Translations under genes and position numbers: made by a program
NCBI GenBank assembly: GCA_016219965.1
Contig: JACRJM010000010.1
Span: 124,001-188,000, forward strand
Direction: 5' to 3'
Origin: Candidatus Schekmanbacteria bacterium
GTDB taxonomy: Bacteria; Schekmanbacteria; GWA2-38-11; J061
DNA length: 64,000 nt
The notes under the pieces: generated by a model
Databases searched by the model: none
Seen by the model: only the letters and a program-made list of their open reading frames with translations
Told to the model about the DNA's origin: nothing
Shown here: piece after piece, positions 25,248 to 33,681 of the stretch
How positions within the stretch are numbered: position 1 is the first letter of the stretch
How the letters are laid out: each line of letters opens with the position of its first letter

Positions 25248-27201
25248 TGCCGACCTCTTTCGTTTCCTGTTCAATTTTTTCAAGTTCCAGAGGGTGTTCT
25301 TCTTCCATCTCTTCCCTTGATATCTTACCGGTAAGCCATGTCCAGTTCATTGGATAAACATCGGGATTGAAAATTACGTAGTAAATATGCCAAACAAGTA
25401 TGGCAAGAGTGGCAAGCCATGCTTCATAATAGTGGATGACCTCTGAGACGTCAAATAAGAGCTTCGGTAAATACATCATCACTTCATTTTCGAACCATAG
25501 TACAGCCCCTGTTGCCGCCATCACAAAGGTCCCCCATACAAGTGCCCAGTATTCGCTTTTTTCTATATAATTAAACCGGTCATATTTTGGTCTTTCTCCT
25601 TTGCCAAGAGCCATATACATGAGATTCATCAATGCATCCTTAGCATCTTTAAATACAGGGATCATTCCCTTAAGAAAAGATCTTCCTCTTTTTGTGACAA
25701 TGATGAAATAGACATGATAGAGAGCTGCGGCTGTCATGACTGCAGCTGCTATCCTATGAACAAGGCCTCTCATAGATGCCCCACCCTCGATGATCTTGAA
25801 CGGATAGCTCCACCATGAGTCCGGGAACTTAAGGGCAAACCCTGTTATTACAAGCACAATGAAAGATGTGAGGAGCATCAGATGCTGAACTCTTTCGCTT
25901 AAGCTCATCCTCTCGTAGTATATTCCAGACCTATGCGCATGAGGGATTTCTCCACGGTACTTTTTCTGCGCTTTCCTTATAAAATCGAGGAGGTTGTGTG
26001 CTCCCATTCCGGCAATGGTCGCGATAATCAAGAAGATGTAAAACCACTTCAGATAAAGAGTGACCCTGCTCTCCATAGAGTTGCCGGCTTCCGACGCCAT
26101 CAGATGGATGCTCCCTTTCATGAAATTTTCGCTTGAACCGGCATGGCATTGTCCGCAGGTCTTTGCCAGGTTGTTCTTGCTCACCATTGACTCAGGGTTA
26201 CTTGAAGGGAGCACAGAATGGACTCCGTGACAGCTTCCGCAGTCTGCAACCGTAAGCTCACCCTGCCTTGCAGCAAGTCCGTGATAGCTGTCCATATAGC
26301 TTGTCACGCGCTCAGCAGATACTGTAAATTCCTTTGAAAGCCTTAAATCACCATGACACCTGGCACAGGAGTTAAAGACTATCTCACGCCCGCCGTTCCC
26401 TTTCTCATCAGATTTAAGCGCGCTTATTGTATGAATCCCGTGGCAGTTAGTACACACAGGGGAAGACGATATCCCCTTCATTGCAGCAGTATAGTGTATG
26501 CTGTTCACGTACTGTTTTAATATGCCGTAATGACATTTGCCGCATGTTTCAGGAACTTTTACCCTTGAAACCGTTGAATCCTGCTCAACAGGGCTTTTGA
26601 TGCTGTGCGAGCCATGGCAGTCGGTACACACTGCAGCAGCCATCACTCCTTTTTCAATGGACTGTCCGTGAATGCTGTTGTTGTATTCAACATATACCTT
26701 TTTCGAGTAAACACCTCCGGTGACAGCAACGAATTTAAGATCTGAGTGGCAGACCGCACAGGCTTTTGGAATTTCAGCACGGAGAAGGTCGCGTCCTTTG
26801 TTTCCCATGGTAAATATCTTATGATTCCCGTGACAGGACACACAGTCCGGCGGACGAACATCTTTTCCCTTCATCACTCCTGTATGGATACTGCTATTAA
26901 GATCCTTCGCTTCTTTTTCATGGCAACCGCTGCAAATCTCCAGCGGTGCAAGCTTGCTCCTTGAATGAGGGTCTTCAGTAAATTTTATATCCTGATGACA
27001 GTCCGCGCATTCCATACCATCATGGGCATAAGGGATATCGCCTTTCTCGGCTTTAATATCATGGCAGTCTATGCAGGCAGGATGCTCTGGCTCTGAAGCG
27101 GATTCAGACAATCCGGGAAAAGAAAGGAAAAAAAATAATGCAATAACAAAACAAACAATAAATTTTGCTTTATGATTATGAATACCTGCAGCTCCTCTCA
27201 T
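25240..27201 (-). CDS. CbcL-like fusion: eleven-heme cytochrome c plus cytochrome b
   Basis: 653 residues. A signal sequence is followed by eleven CXXCH sites (CIDCH to CGQCH, roughly residues 45-350), one membrane helix (FYIFLIIATIAGMGA), a basic linker and a HydC/FdnI-like four-helix cytochrome b (SLSERVQHLMLLTS, LVHRIAAAV, ILVWHIYYVIFNP). This is the domain plan of CbcL, the Geobacter inner-membrane quinol dehydrogenase used with low-potential extracellular acceptors. The ATG at 27201 follows GGGAGGGGG and overlaps the stop of the small upstream gene by four bases. It is the first and only fused member of three tandem c/b modules. Direction of electron flow cannot be read from sequence. 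Confidence 0.9.
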   Translation of the reverse strand: MRGAAGIHNHKAKFIVCFVIALFFFLSFPGLSESASEPEHPACIDCHDIKAEKGDIPYAHDGMECADCHQDIKFTEDPHSRSKLAPLEICSGCHEKEAKDLNSSIHTGVMKGKDVRPPDCVSCHGNHKIFTMGNKGRDLLRAEIPKACAVCHSDLKFVAVTGGVYSKKVYVEYNNSIHGQSIEKGVMAAAVCTDCHGSHSIKSPVEQDSTVSRVKVPETCGKCHYGILKQYVNSIHYTAAMKGISSSPVCTNCHGIHTISALKSDEKGNGGREIVFNSCARCHGDLRLSKEFTVSAERVTSYMDSYHGLAARQGELTVADCGSCHGVHSVLPSSNPESMVSKNNLAKTCGQCHAGSSENFMKGSIHLMASEAGNSMESRVTLYLKWFYIFLIIATIAGMGAHNLLDFIRKAQKKYRGEIPHAHRSGIYYERMSLSERVQHLMLLTSFIVLVITGFALKFPDSWWSYPFKIIEGGASMRGLVHRIAAAVMTAAALYHVYFIIVTKRGRSFLKGMIPVFKDAKDALMNLMYMALGKGERPKYDRFNYIEKSEYWALVWGTFVMAATGAVLWFENEVMMYLPKLLFDVSEVIHYYEAWLATLAILVWHIYYVIFNPDVYPMNWTWLTGKISREEMEEEHPLELEKIEQETKEVGNE

Positions 27202-27383
27202 CTCTGTCCCCCTCCCTCTTTCTTCTGCTGGTAAACAGGACAACTTTTGAAATTCCCGGACAGGCAGAATTCCATTATTTCCTTCTTGCTTGGAAATTTA
27301 ATGCCTTCCTTAAATCCCAGGCATTTCACCACTGCCTCTTCGCTGTAGTAGGTACAGCGTATAGTTACATTCAGTTTATCCAT
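27198..27383 (-). CDS. Small Cys-containing cytoplasmic protein coupled to the CbcL-like gene
   Basis: 61 residues with no signal or membrane helix. Four cysteines stand out: C10, C21 and the pair in FCLSGNFKSCPVY near the C-terminus. The TGA overlaps the ATG of the CbcL-like gene (ATGA), a sign of translational coupling and so of real expression. AGGG stands seven bases before the ATG. I do not recognise the family; the CxxGxFxxCPVY ending resembles short Cys motifs seen in small proteins near redox genes, possibly a metal, cluster or thiol-redox site. A regulatory or assembly role for the downstream cytochromes is only a guess. Confidence 0.7.
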   Translation of the reverse strand: MDKLNVTIRCTYYSEEAVVKCLGFKEGIKFPSKKEIMEFCLSGNFKSCPVYQQKKEGGGQR

Positions 27384-27395
27384 ATAAAGCCCTAT

Positions 27396-27411
27396 AGCAG
27401 TTTTTATGCCA
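27396..27411 (-). promoter_or_regulatory. Possible sigma-54 promoter before the c/b operon
   Basis: Minus-strand TGGCATAAAAACTGCT has GG and GC ten bases apart. The predicted start of transcription, near 27385, leaves only about two bases before the ATG at 27383 and would lose its AGGG ribosome site. Either the small gene is read leaderless from this promoter, or another promoter upstream serves it, or this match is by chance. Confidence 0.45.
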
Positions 27412-27599
27412 GAATTTTTCTGTCTATTTTGCGAGACTAACCACTTGTTATTTTTAGCAATATTTTAGTGCAGCTGATTGGGAGAGGCAAGAAATTCCCA
27501 GTATTGACAGATATTTTCCCGAAATTGACTTAATGAGATTATAAATATGAGCAGTAATCGTAAATTACTTAATCTTCTAAGGAGTTAGCAAACACATAT

Positions 27600-27622
27600 A
27601 ATAAAAGATGAAACAATCATCT
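27600..27622 (-). terminator. Weak hairpin with T-rich tail after the second activator gene
   Basis: AGATGA and TCATCT flank a five-base loop and are followed on the minus strand by TTTATTATA. It lies about 23 bases past the stop of the response-regulator gene. The stem is only six pairs and AT-rich, so this is a tentative call. Confidence 0.35.
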
Positions 27623-27644
27623 GATACTTATTACTGTTAGAATG

Positions 27645-29021
27645 CTATTGCCCTTCTTCGAAATCAGAGCGCTTGATGTTGTATTTTTTGATTTTCCTGT
27701 AGAAGGTCTTGGTCCCAACGCCGGCCTGCCTTATGGCACTTGCCACGTTTCCGCGATATTTTGCCATTATTTCCCGCAGATAATTGCTCTCATAGATATC
27801 AAGCCATTGAGGAAGCGAATAACCTGTTATATCCACTGTCTTTTTGACATTTTCTCTTGAATCATCGGGAAGATCCAGTTTTGAAATGGTGTTGCCATGT
27901 TCAAGTATTACGCCCCTCTCTATTATATTCTCAAGCTCCCTCACATTGCCGGGCCATCTGTAGCGCATCATCTTATCGAGTACATCCTGAGATATGGCGG
28001 ATATATCCTTACCCATCTTTTCAGCATTTTTCCTCAGGAAATGGAGGGCAAGAATCGGTACATCTTCCATCCTTTCGCGCAGCGGCGGGATATGGATGGG
28101 AACTACGTTTATCCTGTAGAAAAGATCTTCCCTGAAATTTCCTTTTTTTACCTCTTCCACAAGGTTTTTGTTTGTGGCGCAGATTATCCTGACATTCACT
28201 TTTATGGTGGAGTTTCCGCCAACCCTTTCAAACTCCATTTCCTGAACAAACCTTAAAAGCTTCACCTGCATGGTTTGTGTTATATCCCCTATCTCATCGA
28301 GAAAAACCGTGCCTCCGTCTGCAAATTCGAATTTGCCCAACTTCTGCCGCACAGCACCGGTAAATGACCCCTTTTCATGTCCGAAGAGTTCGCTTTCGAG
28401 CAGCGTTTCCGGAAGCGCCCCGCAGTTTATGGTCACAAACCTTTTGGATTTTCTGTAGCTGTTAAAATGCACAGCCCTTGCCACGAGTTCCTTGCCTGTG
28501 CCGGTTTCTCCTGTAATCATTACAGTCGAATCCGTAGGAGCAACCGTGGTTATGAGATCAAAGATGGATTTAATCTTGTGGTTCTGGCTGATTATATTGC
28601 CAAAGCGGTTTTTTTCTTCGACCTGGCTTTTAAGATATATATTCTCTTCGAGGAGTTTTAACCTCTCCAGAACTCTTTCAATGACAAGGAGTATCTCTTC
28701 AGACTCAAAGGGTTTGGCAAGATAGTCAACGGCTCCTCTTTTCATGGAGCTTACAGCTGTCTCGATGCTGCCGTGGGCTGTCATGATTATCACGGCTGTT
28801 TCAGGATATTTATTTTTTATAATATCGAGAAGTTCCAGCCCATCCATCTCAGGCATCCTTATATCAACCACAGCAACGCTGAACTGTTTAGCCTCAAGGA
28901 CTTTTAAAGCCTCTTTGCCGTTAAATGCAATTTCCACTTCATAGCCTTCCTTCTCAAGCACTCTTTTCAGGTGCTGGCATATAATACGCTCATCATCAAC
29001 AACAAGTATCTTCTGTCTCAT
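27645..29021 (-). CDS. Sigma-54-dependent response regulator (NtrC family)
   Basis: 458 residues from the ATG at 29021, which has GGAGG just upstream; an ATG five codons earlier precedes that site. Receiver (about 1-120) with VAVVDIRMP at the phospho-acceptor and LAKPF at the Lys; AAA+ domain with Walker A GETGTGKE and sigma-54 loop GSFTGA (Ser replaces the first Ala of GAFTGA, a known tolerated form); C-terminal Fis-type helix-turn-helix ([20 protein letters not shown]). It follows the CXXCH-containing kinase by a short gap and precedes the c/b operon. Likely targets are the -24/-12 promoters at 27396, 19107 or elsewhere in this island. Confidence 0.93.
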   Translation of the reverse strand: MRQKILVVDDERIICQHLKRVLEKEGYEVEIAFNGKEALKVLEAKQFSVAVVDIRMPEMDGLELLDIIKNKYPETAVIIMTAHGSIETAVSSMKRGAVDYLAKPFESEEILLVIERVLERLKLLEENIYLKSQVEEKNRFGNIISQNHKIKSIFDLITTVAPTDSTVMITGETGTGKELVARAVHFNSYRKSKRFVTINCGALPETLLESELFGHEKGSFTGAVRQKLGKFEFADGGTVFLDEIGDITQTMQVKLLRFVQEMEFERVGGNSTIKVNVRIICATNKNLVEEVKKGNFREDLFYRINVVPIHIPPLRERMEDVPILALHFLRKNAEKMGKDISAISQDVLDKMMRYRWPGNVRELENIIERGVILEHGNTISKLDLPDDSRENVKKTVDITGYSLPQWLDIYESNYLREIMAKYRGNVASAIRQAGVGTKTFYRKIKKYNIKRSDFEEGQ

Positions 29022-29047
29022 TATCGCCTCCGTCATTTTAATACACC

Positions 29048-31156
29048 TTATGCCTCATGATGAACCTCATCTGTAAATACGATAGTAAACTCAGTCCAGC
29101 TTCCTTCTTTACTCTCAACAGATATTGTCCCTTTATGAAGTTCAATTATCCTTTTTACTATTGCCATTCCAAGTCCCACACCCTTGCTTTTTGTAGTAAA
29201 GAACGGATCGAATACCTTGTATATATTCTCCCTGCTTATACCTATACCGGAATCCCTGATTTTCACAGTTACCTTTTTCTTCCCATCTTCTTCATCAGAA
29301 ATTGACGTCACTACTATTATACCACCTTTTGGCATTGCTTCAGCAGCATTCTGGAGGAGATTTGAAAAAACCTGTTTTATCTTGAAGGCATCCAGTTTTA
29401 TTACCGGCTCATGTAAGGCACCTTTCTGATAATTCTTTTTAATAGAAATCCCCTTAAGTGCAAACTCCTGTTCAAATTCCGAAAGCACTTCGTCGAGCAC
29501 TTCATTGATGTTATAATCAAAGACCTCGATGTTAAGAGGACGTGAAAAATCAAGAAGGTCCGAGACTATGGTGTTAAGCTTTTTTACACCCTCTGAAACG
29601 CCTTCAAGTGTTTTCCGGCTTTCGATATTATCTCCAAAATCATACTTTAAAAGCGATATGCCCATGCTGACGTTTTGCAATGGATTTTTTATCTCATGTG
29701 CTATACCTGCAATCATCTGTCCCACTGCTGAAAGCCTCTTTGAAAGTTCCAGTTCTTCTCCTATTCTTTTCTGAGCCGTTATATCCCTTACGTATTTAAT
29801 TACCTGAAAAACATCCCCATCCGCATTTCTTATGGGAAAGGTATATATCATCCAGTGTCTTATCTTTTTACTGTCACTATCGGAAAGCTCTCTTTCAATC
29901 TGGTAAGGCTTTCCCGTGGTAAGAGTATCCTTGACCGGGCAGACATCGCAGACATTGTCCCTTTTTGCAAATTGTTTATAACAGAAATCAGATTCATATG
30001 CATCTCCTTCCACATCCATCATCTCTTCCATTGCCCTGTTCATTGTAATTATTCTGTAATCCTTGTCAATTATACATATACCATCGGTTATACCATCAAA
30101 AAGGGTCTCAAGACGGTTCTTTGTTTCTATTATCTCCCTGCTCCATTTCATCATCTCCTCAATCCTTACCCTTCTTGAATTTATAACTATTGTATACATG
30201 CCAACAAAAAATATGAGGATAATAGAGGCACCGGAGAGAATGATTATATTCCTGTTAACAGAGGCAATGAAATGTGTGACATCAGTATAAGGTACTGATA
30301 TAGCGATAGCCCATGACTTTCCAGTATCGCGCGATTCTTTCCTGACAGATATCAGATTAATCGGGTAATAAACAACAAGCTTATCCTCGTTCCCTTTTAT
30401 GCCATATACAGCAGTGCCGCTATTGCCTGAAAGCATTTTTCTCTCTGTTTCAAACCTGTTTGTATGGCAGTCAAAACATTCCTCTGTATTTTTTAAAATA
30501 TTTCTTCCTTCCATTTCCTTGTGGAATGGATGGTGGACGAGGTTGCCATCACTTCCAATGATCCATGCGTAACTGCGTTCACTGGTCTTTAGCGGCTTTG
30601 CAAATTGCTCTGCAAGTCCTGTCACATCTATAAGGCAGCCTATGATATATTCATTGTCAGTATCCGGCGCGGAGTTATAACTTCCCGTAGGAAGAATAAT
30701 CATCTGCCTCTGTCTTGACCCCGGGATTAATGACTGAAGTTGTCTGTCTCCCTGCTGTGTTAATTTTATCGCTTCCCTGAGCGCTTTCCTGTCAATTGAT
30801 CTGCATTTATTTTCTTTAGGAAAAAATCTGAGCTCATTATTCCCGATTATAAAAACCGCACAAATATTTTCAATGTTCATAAAATAGCCGGAAAGAAAAA
30901 GGACATCCTTTTCGAAACCATTTCCCGAGTTAAGAGTACTTCCTGAAATTACATAATTTGCAAGATTAAGGTCATCTTCAATCCCTTTCAGGAACCTCCC
31001 GATTGAATATGAAACCTCGCGGGCAACAAGAATTTGCTGGTCAGAATACCGCTTAACAAGCTCTTCCTCAGATGACTTCTGGAGTCTTATTGAAAGGATG
31101 AATATCGAAGGGATAACCAGCAATATTATTACAAATGGAATTATATTTTTTTTCAT
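29048..31156 (-). CDS. Sensor histidine kinase with a c-heme motif in its periplasmic CACHE domain
   Basis: 702 residues. Membrane helices at about 5-22 and 298-322 bracket a 275-residue periplasmic double-CACHE region (membrane-distal to proximal, ending GSDGNLVHHPFHKEMEG). Just after that comes CFDCH at residues 227-231, a c-heme attachment site. A PAS domain follows with the Cys cluster CYKQF...CDVCP common in anaerobe PAS kinases, then HisKA (AHEIKNPLQN) and HATPase (NLLQNAAEAM, DSGIGI, GVGLGM). The first gene downstream is its response regulator. Heme in a periplasmic sensor domain suggests redox or ligand (NO, CO, O2) sensing outside the membrane, fitting control of the surrounding cytochrome genes. 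Periplasmic c-heme PAS sensors are known in Geobacter chemoreceptors. Confidence 0.9.
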   Translation of the reverse strand: MKKNIIPFVIILLVIPSIFILSIRLQKSSEEELVKRYSDQQILVAREVSYSIGRFLKGIEDDLNLANYVISGSTLNSGNGFEKDVLFLSGYFMNIENICAVFIIGNNELRFFPKENKCRSIDRKALREAIKLTQQGDRQLQSLIPGSRQRQMIILPTGSYNSAPDTDNEYIIGCLIDVTGLAEQFAKPLKTSERSYAWIIGSDGNLVHHPFHKEMEGRNILKNTEECFDCHTNRFETERKMLSGNSGTAVYGIKGNEDKLVVYYPINLISVRKESRDTGKSWAIAISVPYTDVTHFIASVNRNIIILSGASIILIFFVGMYTIVINSRRVRIEEMMKWSREIIETKNRLETLFDGITDGICIIDKDYRIITMNRAMEEMMDVEGDAYESDFCYKQFAKRDNVCDVCPVKDTLTTGKPYQIERELSDSDSKKIRHWMIYTFPIRNADGDVFQVIKYVRDITAQKRIGEELELSKRLSAVGQMIAGIAHEIKNPLQNVSMGISLLKYDFGDNIESRKTLEGVSEGVKKLNTIVSDLLDFSRPLNIEVFDYNINEVLDEVLSEFEQEFALKGISIKKNYQKGALHEPVIKLDAFKIKQVFSNLLQNAAEAMPKGGIIVVTSISDEEDGKKKVTVKIRDSGIGISRENIYKVFDPFFTTKSKGVGLGMAIVKRIIELHKGTISVESKEGSWTEFTIVFTDEVHHEA

Positions 31157-31221
31157 GATTTTCCCTCATCAGAACAGAAGGGGAAGAACCTTCTCACAGG
31201 GAGGTTAAACCTTAATCCGTA

Positions 31222-32739
31222 TTACCTGATTACAGCACCCGGCACATCGGTTCCGGTAATTTTTTTGTAGGAAATCTGAAGCAATCTTACAGCATATTCA
31301 GTGTTATGCACACCCCGGCTTTTATCAGAGTCAACAAAAGACCAGTTGAAGGCACTCTGTTTTTCCTCATCAGTTGCACTGGAAGAAAATATAAAATAGG
31401 ATCTGCTAAATGAATCTGCTCCTTCAGTTACATTGCCTGATTTCAGTATCTCAGTTTTCAACAGCGCCAGCAATCCATCAATTTCACTCTGTATTCCCTC
31501 TTTAGTTCCATCTCCATCATAATCTCCGCGGGCAGTCCTGTTGAATGTCTCAAGTCCATCATGGCACTGCTGACATGCTGAAAAAAGCTTATTCCCGTCT
31601 TTATCTATCACCCTGAATGTATGCCCACCAATTGTGTTATGTCCTGTCTCACCATCAGCAGGAGTATCAAAACCATGACAGTCAAGGCATTTATTATCAA
31701 AACTGGAATGGGCGGAGTCGTCTATCGTTTCGCCGAATTCGTAGGCCCCGGTACCTGAAAACATCTGCGCCTGATTGAATCTTGGAGTCACGCCTTCGGA
31801 TACTGCATCATCAACATTTTCTATCTGGTCATTGTGGCATGTATAGCAAATTGCGCCTTTGCCCGCGCTTACAGTCGTATTGGTGATAGGTCCGGGAAGG
31901 TCCACATCTCCCTGTGCTCTTAACTGAAAATCATTGCCTGAACCATGAGGTGAATGGCATGCCCCGCATGTTACAGCATTTCGGGCTTCCCCCAAAGTAA
32001 CGGAGCTGTCATAAATTTTATCAGCACTGTGACATTTAAGACATGAATTATTTACCTCAGGATGCCCCTCTAAATTCTCAAGAGAATTAGGGAAAGGAGA
32101 GTTGACCCACATGTCATACTGTCCTTTAGACACGGAATCATCAACATTTTTTGTATGGCAATATCCGCAGACCTCTGCTTTTAAAGCCAGAAGTGTTCTG
32201 CTGGATAAACCCCTTGCTGAGCGCGCCGTATAGTGCGGTGCATATTTTGCTCCTGCCAGATGGCAGGATTCACATCCCACGTTCTCAAGCTTATTAACCG
32301 GATTTTCATCATAGCCGCCATTATCTGCGGATTTACTGAAACCTGTCGTATGACAGCGGTAGCATTCGTTACTTCCACCGGCAACAACAGCAAAGGCATT
32401 TGCATGTTTGGTAGTTTCCCATATTTCTCCTGTTCCTTCATGGCAATATATACATCTGCTTGAACCGATATAAGTCCTGCCAAGAAATGGGGCCTTGGTA
32501 ACTCCCTTTTTATCAGAACTGCTCGTGCTTCCTCCTCCCCCGCCGCTACACCCTGCAAAGGAAAAAATCAGCAGAGAAAATATTATAAATGTTGAAATTA
32601 CCTGAACAGCTACGGTCAGCAAGGAAAGGTTTTTCCCTTTCTCTCCTAGTACTTCCAAAGGAATATCCTGTCTGCCTGACTTTAGAGAGCATGGAGCACC
32701 TTCAATAATAACAAATAGCCGTTGAAGAGAATCAAACAT
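31222..32739 (-). CDS. Nine-heme outer-membrane-type cytochrome lipoprotein (c554-like start)
   Basis: 505 residues with nine CXXCH sites: CIYCH, CYRCH, CESCH, CGYCH, CLKCH, CGACH, CYTCH, CLDCH, CQQCH. The lipobox SFAGC is followed by a Gly/Ser linker typical of surface lipoproteins. The segment YIGSSRCIYCHEGTGEIW resembles cytochrome c554-type repeats. The ATG at 32739 has AGGA upstream but gives an n-region of over 40 residues before the hydrophobic core; an internal start would give a more normal leader. It lies eight bases after the twelve-heme lipoprotein gene and downstream of the porin. It may be the outer-surface terminal cytochrome of a porin-cytochrome conduit. Confidence 0.85.
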   Translation of the reverse strand: MFDSLQRLFVIIEGAPCSLKSGRQDIPLEVLGEKGKNLSLLTVAVQVISTFIIFSLLIFSFAGCSGGGGGSTSSSDKKGVTKAPFLGRTYIGSSRCIYCHEGTGEIWETTKHANAFAVVAGGSNECYRCHTTGFSKSADNGGYDENPVNKLENVGCESCHLAGAKYAPHYTARSARGLSSRTLLALKAEVCGYCHTKNVDDSVSKGQYDMWVNSPFPNSLENLEGHPEVNNSCLKCHSADKIYDSSVTLGEARNAVTCGACHSPHGSGNDFQLRAQGDVDLPGPITNTTVSAGKGAICYTCHNDQIENVDDAVSEGVTPRFNQAQMFSGTGAYEFGETIDDSAHSSFDNKCLDCHGFDTPADGETGHNTIGGHTFRVIDKDGNKLFSACQQCHDGLETFNRTARGDYDGDGTKEGIQSEIDGLLALLKTEILKSGNVTEGADSFSRSYFIFSSSATDEEKQSAFNWSFVDSDKSRGVHNTEYAVRLLQISYKKITGTDVPGAVIR

Positions 32740-32747
32740 TTTAATTC

Positions 32748-33662
32748 CTACTTAACAAGTTTTTTGAAGTTTATCCTATGGCATTCCTGACAAAATTCTC
32801 TTTCATGGCAGACAACACATGATCTTCCATCCCTGCTTGCTACAGTCCTGTGATTTGGAACCCAATCAGGTTCATAATGTGTCGTAGGTCTTTGCTCATG
32901 GCAACGGCTGCAGAAATCTGCCTGATGACATACGGCGCACTTATCCCTGTCCTGCGTTGCATATCTGCCATGTATATCCTGCTTCCATGAAAGGCTATGG
33001 GAAGATGGCCTTACCTTTGTATGGCATTCTTCACAACTTGCAGACTTATGACATAAGAGACAGTCATCTGAGTCAGTTCTGGCACTCCTTCCATGAAACT
33101 CTTTCCAGGAGCTGTCGTGTGATACCGGAATTGTATGGTCAATGGGCTTACGTCCCTCCCTTATTTCATCGTGGCATGTACTGCATTCCGAAACTGTCAT
33201 ACGATGGCATTTGGAACAGACTTCCATTTCAGGTATGTCTTCAACCGAAGTTTTATCTCTTGTCTTGATCTCAGGATGGCATTCAAGGCATCCAAAGCCC
33301 AAATCAATATGCACCTTGTGGTAAAACTTCACATCTTTTATCATCATCTGCATGTCACGCAGGAAAACCTTGTTGTCTTCCCTTGTGTGACATGATGAAC
33401 ATTTGTCAGGTGGATCTGATTCGTTTATCTCATGGCATTGGGAACATTGTTCGTGATTGGGAAGCGTCATCTTTTTTCCATCAGCATTTGTCTCATGACA
33501 CTGGCTGCATTCAGCCCCGACTGCTCCTCCTGTTTCAGTATGGAACTTATGTGAAAAAACGAGGCCCAGCTCGTCTTCTCTGCATCCCTGGATAAATATA
33601 CAAAGAAGCAGTACTGCAAATATGAATGAGCAGATTAGCGTTATATTTTTTTTATCTAACAT
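32748..33662 (-). CDS. Twelve-heme cytochrome c lipoprotein
   Basis: 304 residues with twelve CXXCH sites, one heme per 25 residues. A hydrophobic leader ends in FIQGC, an acceptable though imperfect lipobox. His-rich spacers (FSHKFH, FYHKVH, HDSSWKEFHG, HSLSWKQDIHG) supply distal ligands; the repeats in the last half (CxxCH...CxxCH about every 11 and 35 residues) suggest internal duplication. Encoded 19 bases after the porin gene, it is the best candidate for the heme wire inside the porin, equivalent in role to OmaB or MtrA, though heme number and order do not prove homology. Confidence 0.87.
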   Translation of the reverse strand: MLDKKNITLICSFIFAVLLLCIFIQGCREDELGLVFSHKFHTETGGAVGAECSQCHETNADGKKMTLPNHEQCSQCHEINESDPPDKCSSCHTREDNKVFLRDMQMMIKDVKFYHKVHIDLGFGCLECHPEIKTRDKTSVEDIPEMEVCSKCHRMTVSECSTCHDEIREGRKPIDHTIPVSHDSSWKEFHGRSARTDSDDCLLCHKSASCEECHTKVRPSSHSLSWKQDIHGRYATQDRDKCAVCHQADFCSRCHEQRPTTHYEPDWVPNHRTVASRDGRSCVVCHEREFCQECHRINFKKLVK

Positions 33663-33681
33663 TACACCACCCCTTAAAACC

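Noticed and set aside
25240-27201. Assigning the gene symbol cbcL
   Set aside because: Domain plan matches, but orthology to the Geobacter protein cannot be shown by reading alone.
31160-31221. AGAAGG/CCTTCT hairpin before the heme-kinase gene
   Set aside because: Six-pair stem without a T-tract on the transcribed strand; not called a terminator.
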